From: SG-bin9 sp049323835
Lineage (GTDB): Bacteria; Pseudomonadota; Alphaproteobacteria; Rhizobiales; Xanthobacteraceae
Direction of reading: 5' to 3'
Assembly (NCBI GenBank): GCA_049323835.1
Contig: JBMOOJ010000099.1
Location: 1-64,000 of the forward strand
DNA length: 64,000 nt
Shown here: piece after piece, positions 9,175-15,233 of the stretch
Layout: each line of letters begins with the position of its first letter
Numbering within the stretch: the first letter of the stretch is position 1
Position numbers and translations under genes: made by a program
Notes under the pieces: generated by a model
Told to the model about the DNA's origin: nothing
The model's input: only the letters and a program-made list of their open reading frames with translations
The model's database searches: none

Positions 9175-9966
9175 TTAGTTCGGGATCGAGTAGTTGGTGA
9201 AGTCGATCTTGAACAGACCGGGATCGAGCTTCTTCGGCTGCTCGAGATTATAGACCGCAACGGTGGTGTCGTATCCTTGCGGATCGGTCACGGTCCACTG
9301 CTTCAGCTGGTTGTCCTTGGCGCCGACCATCAGCATCAGCCGGCTGGTGCCGACGAGTGCCTGCTTCTCCTCGATCGTGATCGTGATGAACACGTCGTCC
9401 GAGGTGACGCTGACCACGTTCGTATCCTTCATGAGATCGACGCGGTCGGACAACAGGAAACGCAGCGGCGTCTGCGACAGCGGATAGATATCCTGCGTCG
9501 CCAGCTTGCGGTCGCGCACGGCGACGGCGGAGCCGTCGGCGATGATCGCGATCGGGCTCGGCTCGTCATATTCGAAACGCACCTTGCCGGGCTTCTGCAT
9601 GTAGAAATCGCCCTTGGTCTTGCTGCCGTCCGGACCGACCTGCACAAAGTTGCCGGCGAGCGTTGTCAGCGACGACAGATAGGCGCTGACCTTGCTGGCC
9701 TGCGCCTTCTGGTTCGCATCGAAGGTGGCGAAGATGTTGGCAGGCGCACGATTGCGCGGATCGGGAATGACCGGATTCGGCGGCGGCTGATTGGTGGCGC
9801 CGGTAACAGCGGGAGCTGCCTGCTTCTGCGGCGCTGCTTTCGGAACCGGCGTCGACTGGGCGGCCGCGAATGAAGCTGACAGCGCCAGCGTCAAAGCCGC
9901 CACGCCGCAGACTGCGGCGCCGGAGCGGATCGTGAGCTTCAGGGGATATTTGTTACGAACCTGCAA
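9175..9966 (-). CDS. lolA: LolA-like outer-membrane lipoprotein carrier
   Basis: 263 residues. The best start is TTG at 9966, since no ATG lies before the signal peptide (hydrophobic stretch near residues 17-33, cleavage near SFAAAQ). The mature part has an alanine/proline-rich linker, then the LolA fold: helix QKAQASKVSAYLSSLTTLAG, GDFYMQKPGKVRFEY and a DPQGYDTTV-like strand. LolA shuttles lipoproteins from LolCDE to LolB through the periplasm; many alphaproteobacteria lack LolB. It lies downstream of ftsK on the same strand, the usual ftsK-lolA order, with an inverted repeat between. Confidence 0.88.
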   Translation of the reverse strand: MQVRNKYPLKLTIRSGAAVCGVAALTLALSASFAAAQSTPVPKAAPQKQAAPAVTGATNQPPPNPVIPDPRNRAPANIFATFDANQKAQASKVSAYLSSLTTLAGNFVQVGPDGSKTKGDFYMQKPGKVRFEYDEPSPIAIIADGSAVAVRDRKLATQDIYPLSQTPLRFLLSDRVDLMKDTNVVSVTSDDVFITITIEEKQALVGTSRLMLMVGAKDNQLKQWTVTDPQGYDTTVAVYNLEQPKKLDPGLFKIDFTNYSIPN

Positions 9967-10007
9967 CGTCTTGTCCCGTCCGGAGAGTCCGGCTTCGTGT
10001 CAAAGAG

Positions 10008-10028
10008 GCGCTGGCGTTAGGCCAGCGC
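10008..10028 (-). terminator. Inverted repeat between ftsK and lolA
   Basis: Perfect 8-bp arms GCGCTGGC and GCCAGCGC with a 5-nt loop, 78 nt after the ftsK stop. On the minus strand it is followed only by CTCTTTG, a weak T-rich stretch, so it may be an attenuating or RNA-processing hairpin rather than a full terminator; lolA beyond it may still be partly co-transcribed. Confidence 0.45.
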
Positions 10029-10106
10029 TGTGGCGATTTGGGGACTTACCGTCCCCCAGATCATCACGCGCGATCACAATTCAAGTGCTCAGAGAAGCCG
10101 GCTTTC

Positions 10107-12557
10107 TCAGAAACGGCCCTCTTCCTCCTCGACCAGAATTTCACGCTTTCCGGCGTGGTTGGCCTGGCCGACGATCCCTTCCTGTTCCATCCGCTCCATG
10201 ATCGAGGCGGCCCGGTTATAGCCAATCTGGAGCCGGCGTTGAATATAGCTGGTCGAGGCCTTGCGGTCCCGTTTGACGATCGCAACCGCCTGGGCAAACA
10301 GGTCGTTGCCCTCGCCGCCGCCACCACCCATGCCGGTGGCGTCGAACACCGCGCCATCCTCGCCGGCACCTTCCTCTTCGGCGGTGACCGCTTCGAGGTA
10401 TTCCGGCTGGCCCTGCGTCTTGAGATGGCGAACGATTTTCTCGACTTCGTCATCAGAGACGAACGGGCCGTGCACGCGATTGATGCGGCCGCCGCCCGCC
10501 ATGTAGAGCATGTCGCCCTGGCCGAGCAGCTGCTCCGCACCCATCTCGCCGAGAATGGTGCGGCTGTCGATCTTCGACGTCACCTGGAAGGAGATGCGGG
10601 TCGGGAAGTTCGCCTTGATGGTGCCGGTGATGACGTCGACCGACGGACGCTGCGTCGCGAGGATGACGTGCAGACCGGCTGCGCGCGCCATCTGCGCGAG
10701 GCGCTGCACGGTGCCTTCGATGTCCTTGCCGGCGACCATCATCAGGTCCGCCATTTCGTCGACGATGATGACGATGTAGGGCAGCGGTTCGAGGTCGAGT
10801 CTCTCTTCCTCGTAGATCGCCTTGCCGGTTTCCTTGTCGAAGCCGGTATGAACGGTGCGCGTCAGCTCCTCGCCCTTGGCACGGGCTTCGGCGAGACGCG
10901 CGTTGTAGCCGTCGATGTTGCGCACGCCGACCTTCGACATGTTCTTGTAGCGCTGCTCCATCTCGCGCACGGCCCACTTCAGCGCGACGACGGCTTTCTT
11001 CGGGTCGGTGACGACCGGCGTCAGCAGATGCGGGATGCCGTCGTAGACGGAGAGTTCGAGCATCTTCGGGTCGACCATGATCAGCCGGCACTGGTCCGGC
11101 CGCAGCCGGTAGACGAGCGAAAGAATCATGGTGTTGATGGCGACCGACTTGCCGGAGCCGGTGGTGCCGGCGATCAGCAAGTGCGGCATGCGTGCGAGGT
11201 CGACGATCACCGGCTGGCCGCCGATGGTCTTGCCGAGGCAGAGCGGCAGCTTGGCGACGCTCTCGTTGTTCTCCTTCGCGGCGATCAGCTCGCGCAGGTA
11301 AACCTTCTCGCGATGCTCGTTCGGTAGTTCGATGCCGATCGCGTTGCGGCCCGGCACGACGGCGACACGCGCGGCGGTGGCGCTCATCGAGCGGGCGATG
11401 TCGTCGGCGAGGCCGATGACGCGCGACGATTTGATGCCCGGTGCGGGTTCGAGTTCGTACAAAGTGACGACCGGGCCCGGATGCGCCTTGGTAATTTCGC
11501 CGCGCACGCCGAAGTCCTGCAGCACGCCCTCCAGCGTCCGCGAGTTGGCATCGAGCTCGGATGCGCTGAGCTGCTTGCGATCGGAGGCTTTCGGCGCGGC
11601 GAGCACGTTGACCGGCGGCAGTTCGAACTTGCTGTTGCTCTTGCGTGGCTTCGGTGCAGCGGCGCGCTTCTTCGGCGCAGGCGCTTCCTCTTCTTCCTCG
11701 TCGTCCTCTTCCTCGTATTCGTCCGCATCCGCTTCGATGGCCGGTGCGAGTGCCGGGCTCGCCTTGCGGCTTAGCGTCGGTTCGCGCCGCTCATTGCCGC
11801 TTGAGCGGATCGTCGGCTTGCTGGAGACAAGCGCGGTGTAGGCGCCGGAGAACAGGCGGCCGAGCCGCGCCTTCAGGCTCATCAAGCCGTGCACCAGCCA
11901 GCCGAGCGACACCGAGCCGCGATCCTCGTCCGGCACGAAATCCTCATCGTCATCGGCGATGACGGCCGGTGCTTCTTCTTCGTCCGCTTTCGCCCACAGG
12001 CCGCAGGCATAGAGCAGCAGGAATGTCATCGCCGCGCCGAAGATCAGGCCCAGCACCGTGCGGTAAATGAAGCCCGGCGGGCCGAACGCGACTGCGGGCG
12101 TTCGCACCAGCGCATCGCCGACCACGCCGCCGAGGCCGGTCGGCAATGGCCACGACGACGTGCGTGCGAAGCAGCTGGCGAAACCGGCGGCGATCACCGC
12201 GCAGAGAATCCAGCAGGCCAGACGCAGCGCCTCGCGATCGAACGGGCGATGCGTCAGCATGCGCCAGCCCCATGCCGCGACCGGCAGGATCAGCATGATC
12301 GCGCCGAGGCCGAGAATCTGCATCGCCAGATCGGCGCCGATCGCGCCCGGATAGCCGAGGACGTTGCGAATGCGTCCGGCGGTGGCGTGGCTCAGACTCG
12401 GATCCTGCACCGACCACGTGACCAGTGCCGCACCGGCCGCGCCGGCAAGGCAGAGCAGTCCGAGTCCCGTCAGTTCACGCAGCCGCCGCGCCAGCATCTC
12501 GCGAAGCCAGTCGGGCATGTGGGACACGATGGGCAGGACACGTTCGATCGCCGGCAT
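10107..12557 (-). CDS. ftsK: DNA translocase FtsK
   Basis: 816 residues from ATG at 12557; the frame is open much further upstream but that part lies inside the aminotransferase gene. Four or so N-terminal membrane segments (to about residue 190) anchor it at the septum, followed by an acidic, alanine/proline-rich linker, then the motor: Walker A GTTGSGKS at 464-471, a Walker B region IVIIVDEMADLM, and the C-terminal gamma winged helix that reads KOPS sites (SYIQRRLQIGYNRAAS). It pumps DNA to resolve chromosome dimers with XerCD at dif and helps divide the cell. The start is 2 nt after the aminotransferase stop, so they are an operon. Confidence 0.96.
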   Translation of the reverse strand: MPAIERVLPIVSHMPDWLREMLARRLRELTGLGLLCLAGAAGAALVTWSVQDPSLSHATAGRIRNVLGYPGAIGADLAMQILGLGAIMLILPVAAWGWRMLTHRPFDREALRLACWILCAVIAAGFASCFARTSSWPLPTGLGGVVGDALVRTPAVAFGPPGFIYRTVLGLIFGAAMTFLLLYACGLWAKADEEEAPAVIADDDEDFVPDEDRGSVSLGWLVHGLMSLKARLGRLFSGAYTALVSSKPTIRSSGNERREPTLSRKASPALAPAIEADADEYEEEDDEEEEEAPAPKKRAAAPKPRKSNSKFELPPVNVLAAPKASDRKQLSASELDANSRTLEGVLQDFGVRGEITKAHPGPVVTLYELEPAPGIKSSRVIGLADDIARSMSATAARVAVVPGRNAIGIELPNEHREKVYLRELIAAKENNESVAKLPLCLGKTIGGQPVIVDLARMPHLLIAGTTGSGKSVAINTMILSLVYRLRPDQCRLIMVDPKMLELSVYDGIPHLLTPVVTDPKKAVVALKWAVREMEQRYKNMSKVGVRNIDGYNARLAEARAKGEELTRTVHTGFDKETGKAIYEEERLDLEPLPYIVIIVDEMADLMMVAGKDIEGTVQRLAQMARAAGLHVILATQRPSVDVITGTIKANFPTRISFQVTSKIDSRTILGEMGAEQLLGQGDMLYMAGGGRINRVHGPFVSDDEVEKIVRHLKTQGQPEYLEAVTAEEEGAGEDGAVFDATGMGGGGGEGNDLFAQAVAIVKRDRKASTSYIQRRLQIGYNRAASIMERMEQEGIVGQANHAGKREILVEEEEGRF

Positions 12558-12559
12558 GT

Positions 12560-13822
12560 CTATCGAGCCTCGCGGCGGGATGATGAAGTTGACGGTGCGC
12601 CGAGCGCATCGACAAGGCGATGGAGCGCTTCGGCGGTGATTTCCGGGCTCTGCACCAGCGCGACGCGGATGTAGCCGGCCCCCGGATTGCTGCCGTCGGG
12701 CTGCTGGCGCGCAAGGTAGCTTCCGGGAATGACGCGCACACCGCCGTCCTTGAACAGCTTCACGGTCGCCGCTTCGTCGCCGCCGCAGGCTGAGACATCG
12801 AGCCAGAGACAGAAGCCGCCGTCGGGACGTTTGTAACCGAAACGATCGCCGATGATCTGATCGGCGAGGTCGAACTTCTGCACGTAGAGTTTGCGGTTCG
12901 CCTCGACATGGACTTCGTCGGCATAGGCGGCGATCGCCACATGCTGCAGCGGCACCGGCACCTGCGGAGCAGCAACGTTGCGCAGTTCGTGGAAGCGCGC
13001 GAGGAATTTCGCATCGCCGGCAGCAAAGCCGACGCGCATGCCCGGCAGGTTCGATCGCTTCGACAGCGACTGGAACGCGGCGACGTTGCTGAAATCCGGC
13101 CCTGAATGTTCGAGCGCGCTGCCGGGCGCATGGGCGCCGTAGATTTCCGAATAGCATTCGTCGCTCAGCACGATGAAGCCATAACGGCGCGCGAGATCGC
13201 AGAGGCGCTTGAAGTAGGCGGGCGATGCGACCGATCCTTGCGGATTTGCGGGCGAGGCAATGAAGAATGCGGCCGTGCGCGCCAGCGTCGCTTCGTCGAG
13301 CGAATCGAGATCGGGCAGATACCCGTTCTCGCGCGTGGTCGGCATCAACACGATCTCGCATCCGGCGGCGCGCGCGCCCGCAGCATAGGCGGGATAGAAC
13401 GGATTCGGCATCAGGATCGCCGGCGCTCCGCGGCGATCAGTGACGTAACGCGCAGCGGCGATCGCGGCGAAGAACAGACCCTCGCGGCTGCCGTTCAGCA
13501 CGAGAAGCTCGGTGTCGGGATTGATCGCACGCGGCAGCTTGAAGCGGGTGTTGAGCCAGGCGGCGGCGGATTTGCGGAACGGCTCGATGCCCTTGGCCAT
13601 CGGGTAGCGGCCGAATTCGGCGATGTGCTGCGCCAGCACGCCGCCGACGAAATCCGGCACGCCGTGCTGCGGTTCGCCGACCGACATGTTGATCAGCGGT
13701 TTGCCGGGTTGATAGGGGCTCAGGAGGTCGGTCAGGCGGGCAAACGGCGAGCGCTCGCTCTCCGGCGCGCCGGAAGCGGCGCCGGCGCCTTGCGCGAGGC
13801 GGGACGGAGCGGTCGAGACCAT
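12560..13822 (-). CDS. PLP-dependent class I/II aminotransferase (DapC-like)
   Basis: 420 residues. Fold type I aminotransferase with the substrate-region signature INMSVGEPQH near the N-terminus, SPANPQGSV, YGFIVLSDECYSE (PLP aspartate and tyrosine), and the lysine that binds PLP in SLSKRSNLPGMR. The pattern resembles N-succinyl-diaminopimelate aminotransferases (DapC) used in lysine and peptidoglycan-precursor synthesis, but substrate cannot be fixed by reading. Its position directly before ftsK is shared by relatives and would suit a cell-wall role. Confidence 0.85.
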   Translation of the reverse strand: MVSTAPSRLAQGAGAASGAPESERSPFARLTDLLSPYQPGKPLINMSVGEPQHGVPDFVGGVLAQHIAEFGRYPMAKGIEPFRKSAAAWLNTRFKLPRAINPDTELLVLNGSREGLFFAAIAAARYVTDRRGAPAILMPNPFYPAYAAGARAAGCEIVLMPTTRENGYLPDLDSLDEATLARTAAFFIASPANPQGSVASPAYFKRLCDLARRYGFIVLSDECYSEIYGAHAPGSALEHSGPDFSNVAAFQSLSKRSNLPGMRVGFAAGDAKFLARFHELRNVAAPQVPVPLQHVAIAAYADEVHVEANRKLYVQKFDLADQIIGDRFGYKRPDGGFCLWLDVSACGGDEAATVKLFKDGGVRVIPGSYLARQQPDGSNPGAGYIRVALVQSPEITAEALHRLVDALGAPSTSSSRREAR

Positions 13823-13955
13823 GCGAAAACGCCAGCACTTTCAAGTCGCTCGGCGGGACGCAGACCGCCAGGCGGGATCGGATCAGTGAACCATAGGGGC
13901 GGGCAGGTTAAGGCGCGATTAACCATCGACGCCAGACGCGGTTTGAAACACGAAA

Positions 13956-14156
13956 CTAGCTGCCTGGAATTCTCAGTCCGAACTCGCCGGCCTTCTGCAT
14001 CCGCTCGATTTCTTTGGCGAGTATGTATGCCGCGACTGCATTTTCGGTCACGCCATAACCAGTATGAGTCGCTAAATGGACTAAAGCACTGTGAAGCGTG
14101 ATTGGAACCGTGATTTCAAAGGTTTCGGTTTCTTGCCGCTTCGAGGGACGCGCCAT
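13956..14156 (-). CDS. Small ribbon-helix-helix-like protein, probable autorepressor
   Basis: 66 residues, not recognised as a named family. The layout fits a ribbon-helix-helix DNA-binding fold: a polar strand TFEITVPI (about 12-19), a helix LHSALVHLATHTG (about 21-33), a turn GVT, and a helix ENAVAAYILAKEIERM (about 38-53). A basic N-terminus (ARPSKR) precedes the strand. The ATG at 14156 is 8 nt from a perfect 18-bp palindrome that would cover the ribosome site or transcription start, as expected for self-repression. No toxin partner is downstream, so it is not an obvious antitoxin. It may instead belong to the adjacent tRNA/RAYT patch. Confidence 0.6.
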   Translation of the reverse strand: MARPSKRQETETFEITVPITLHSALVHLATHTGYGVTENAVAAYILAKEIERMQKAGEFGLRIPGS

Positions 14157-14163
14157 ACTAAAG

Positions 14164-14181
14164 ACCCGGTTGTAACCGGGT
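14164..14181 (-). promoter_or_regulatory. Perfect 18-bp palindrome, candidate operator
   Basis: ACCCGGTT-GT-AACCGGGT, perfect arms with a 2-nt centre, ending 8 nt before the ATG of the small RHH-like gene. A possible -10 element (TATAAC on the minus strand, 14185-14180) overlaps its edge, so a bound protein would block initiation. A second perfect inverted repeat GTCGAATC-GTGAGA-GATTCGAC lies further upstream at 14211-14232. Confidence 0.55.
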
Positions 14182-14256
14182 TATAATGCCGTTTAAACCT
14201 TGCTTGGCGAGTCGAATCGTGAGAGATTCGACAGGGAAGAAAGTCTTTGCTTCAAT

Positions 14257-14286
14257 AAAAAAGGCGGCCCCTTGGAAGGGACCGCC
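14257..14286 (-). terminator. Rho-independent terminator of the class II tRNA
   Basis: On the minus strand a 9-bp stem (GGCGGTCCC with GGGGCCGCC, one G-U pair) with a TTCCAA loop is followed by six T. It starts about 9 nt after the tRNA CCA end, the normal arrangement for a single-gene tRNA transcript. Confidence 0.8.
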
Positions 14287-14294
14287 GCTGTTGA

Positions 14295-14419
14295 TGGCGG
14301 AGGTGGAGGGTTTCGAACCCCCGAGAGATACTAAGGGTTGCCAGCTTTGCAGGGCCTGCTTCCCGGTTTTCTCTGCTCGTACCTAAAACGAGTGCTTTCA
14401 ACCGCTCAGCCACACCTCC
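14295..14419 (-). tRNA. Class II tRNA, serine-like body with UAG anticodon and 53-nt variable arm
   Basis: The minus strand folds as a full cloverleaf: acceptor GGAGGTG/CACCTCC, D-arm GCTGAGCGGTTGAAAGC (typical of tRNA-Ser), anticodon stem CTCGT/ACGAG with loop TTTAGGT, T-arm with loop TTCGAAA, discriminator G and encoded CCA. The loop gives anticodon UAG (leucine CUA/CUN) and is identical to the loop of normal tRNA-Leu(UAG), yet body and discriminator are serine-like. The variable region is 53 nt, against about 16-23 in ordinary class II tRNAs; its ends pair as AGAGA/TCTCT and the interior can form further helices. Total 125 nt with CCA. It has its own terminator and a plausible promoter (TTGACG at 14502-14497). 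It may be a functional odd tRNA, a tRNA with a small insertion, or a decayed copy; intact stems argue against decay. Confidence 0.8.
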
Positions 14420-14454
14420 GAAAAGGGTCGGTCCGAAAGGGTCGGCCCTTTTCG
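14419..14454 (-). repeat. Inverted repeat abutting the tRNA 5' end
   Basis: Arms CGAAAAGGG (14419-14427) and CCCTTTTCG (14446-14454) are perfect, with an 18-nt loop holding a partial repeat of the arm (TCGGTCCGAAAGGGTCGG). It ends exactly at the first base of the tRNA, so it would form the 5' leader of the precursor and may guide RNase P processing. Confidence 0.55.
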
Positions 14455-14488
14455 CAAATGTGCCGCAACCACAAGCATTGCGGCTCGA

Positions 14489-14562
14489 GTGATTCCCGTC
14501 AAGCCTACCGCTACGGGTAGCGGATAACTTTTGCCCTACCCACAAGTCTTGACAGGAATCAC
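14489..14562. repeat. Inverted repeat with outward-facing TTGAC(G/A) boxes
   Basis: The 15-nt arms 14489-14503 and 14548-14562 match 14 of 15 (CTTGACRGGAATCAC reading outward on both sides), with an inner perfect palindrome CCGCTAC-GG-GTAGCGG at 14507-14522. On the minus strand TTGACG is followed 17 nt later by AATGCT, a plausible promoter for the tRNA. On the plus strand TTGACA has no clear -10. The rest of 14455-14608 holds no gene I can see. Confidence 0.5.
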
Positions 14563-14608
14563 CAATCTCAACAGTCAACCTGATCGATTCCAGATCGCTC
14601 GTGAGGCC

Positions 14609-14698
14609 AAAAGAAAGGGGCCCCAGCTTGCGCTGGAGCCCCCAAACGGACGGGCACACTGCCGGGTATTGCGCCGTCCGTAAGTGGAGGGTGCGGCG
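14609..14698 (-). repeat. 90-bp direct repeat, left copy (hairpin module)
   Basis: Matches 15116-15205 with one visible base change (GGAC against GAAC). It contains the hairpin GGGGCTCCAGC-GCAA-GCTGGGGCCCC on the minus strand followed by TTTCTTTT, a good terminator, plus a run including GGACGGCGCAATACCCGGC. The right copy is the natural terminator of amtB; this one sits at the far side of the RAYT fragment. Confidence 0.85.
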
Positions 14699-14721
14699 AG
14701 GTTCGCCACACCCTTGAGTTT

Positions 14722-14756
14722 GAGCATGGTCTAGTCCGAAAACCGCTTCGCACTTT
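14722..14756. repeat. Half of a GAGCATG-type palindromic repeat, cut by the gap
   Basis: GAGCATGGTCTAGTCCGAAA and the following AACCGCTTCGCACTTT parallel the left arm of the repeat at 46281 (GAGCATGATCTTGTCGGAAA...). The matching right arm is lost in the N run, so the assembly broke inside a dispersed repeat. Confidence 0.6.
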
Positions 14757-14856
14757 NNNNNNNNNNNNNNNNNNNNNNNNNNNNNNNNNNNNNNNNNNNN
14801 NNNNNNNNNNNNNNNNNNNNNNNNNNNNNNNNNNNNNNNNNNNNNNNNNNNNNNNN
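14757..14856. other. Assembly gap, exactly 100 N
   Basis: A run of exactly 100 N, the convention for a scaffold gap of unknown length. It interrupts the RAYT transposase gene, so the true distance between the flanks cannot be read here. Confidence 0.99.
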
Positions 14857-15054
14857 CAAGGTCCAGACGGCGTGCAGATGATCCGGCAGGATAACGATGG
14901 CGTCGATGGCAAAGGGCCGTTCTGCGCGCACCTTGCGGAAAGCCGCACCCAGCAAACCGGCATGATTAACAAGAACCCGCGAGTGCCGGTCGCGGAGCGT
15001 TACAGTGAAAAAGAAGCTGCCGCCGGGAACGGCATTGCGCCTGTATCGGACCAT
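14857..15054 (-). CDS. REP-associated tyrosine transposase (RAYT), N-terminal part only
   Basis: 66 readable residues from ATG at 15054 up to the gap. Residues such as YRRNAVPGGSFFFTVTL, DRHSRVLV and the metal-binding HxH in LPDHLHAVWTL are characteristic of the IS200/IS605-like Y1 transposases linked to REP palindromes. The catalytic tyrosine region would lie in the gap; the sequence beyond it does not continue recognisably in any frame. A REP-like palindrome lies just upstream at 15067-15093. RAYTs are thought to mobilise or maintain REP elements. Whether this copy is complete cannot be decided. Confidence 0.8.
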
Positions 15055-15066
15055 GGCACAGGCTAT

Positions 15067-15093
15067 CCCGGATTTCGCTTCGCTGCGTCCGGG
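15067..15093. repeat. REP-like palindrome upstream of the RAYT gene
   Basis: CCCGGATTTCGCTTCGCTGC followed by GTCCGGG: arms CCCGGA and TCCGGG enclose TTCGCTTCGCTGCG, the form of REP elements often next to RAYT genes. It lies 12 nt upstream of the transposase start. Confidence 0.6.
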
Positions 15094-15115
15094 CTACGAA
15101 CCGCCTGAGCAGGCA

Positions 15116-15205
15116 AAAAGAAAGGGGCCCCAGCTTGCGCTGGAGCCCCCAAACGAACGGGCACACTGCCGGGTATTGCGCCGTCCGTAAGTGGAGGGTG
15201 CGGCG
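15116..15205 (-). terminator. 90-bp direct repeat, right copy: amtB terminator region
   Basis: Directly after the first amtB stop. Reading the minus strand, a GGTGCGGC...GCCGCACC hairpin (15199-15225, partly outside) is followed by a longer hairpin GGGGCTCCAGC-GCAA-GCTGGGGCCCC and TTTCTTTTT. It would end the ammonium-transport operon. It is duplicated at 14609-14698. Confidence 0.75.
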
Positions 15206-15233
15206 GTACTCGTGCCGCACCCCGGGAGGAACC

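Noticed and set aside
12558..13361. Long upstream extension of the ftsK frame
   Set aside because: It lies wholly inside the aminotransferase gene in another frame, is arginine-rich low-complexity shadow sequence, and the ATG at 12557 gives the expected FtsK N-terminal membrane helices.
13956..14156. Antitoxin of a toxin-antitoxin pair
   Set aside because: The fold would fit, but no toxin-sized gene lies directly up- or downstream; the next genes are a tRNA and an aminotransferase.
14295..14419. tmRNA half or group I intron as explanation of the long tRNA
   Set aside because: All tRNA arms are intact with no tag-coding frame, and a roughly 35-nt excess is far too short for a group I intron.
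14731..14756. C-terminus of the RAYT gene left of the gap
   Set aside because: The few codons before the stop do not resemble a RAYT end; these bases match the arm of a dispersed palindromic repeat instead.
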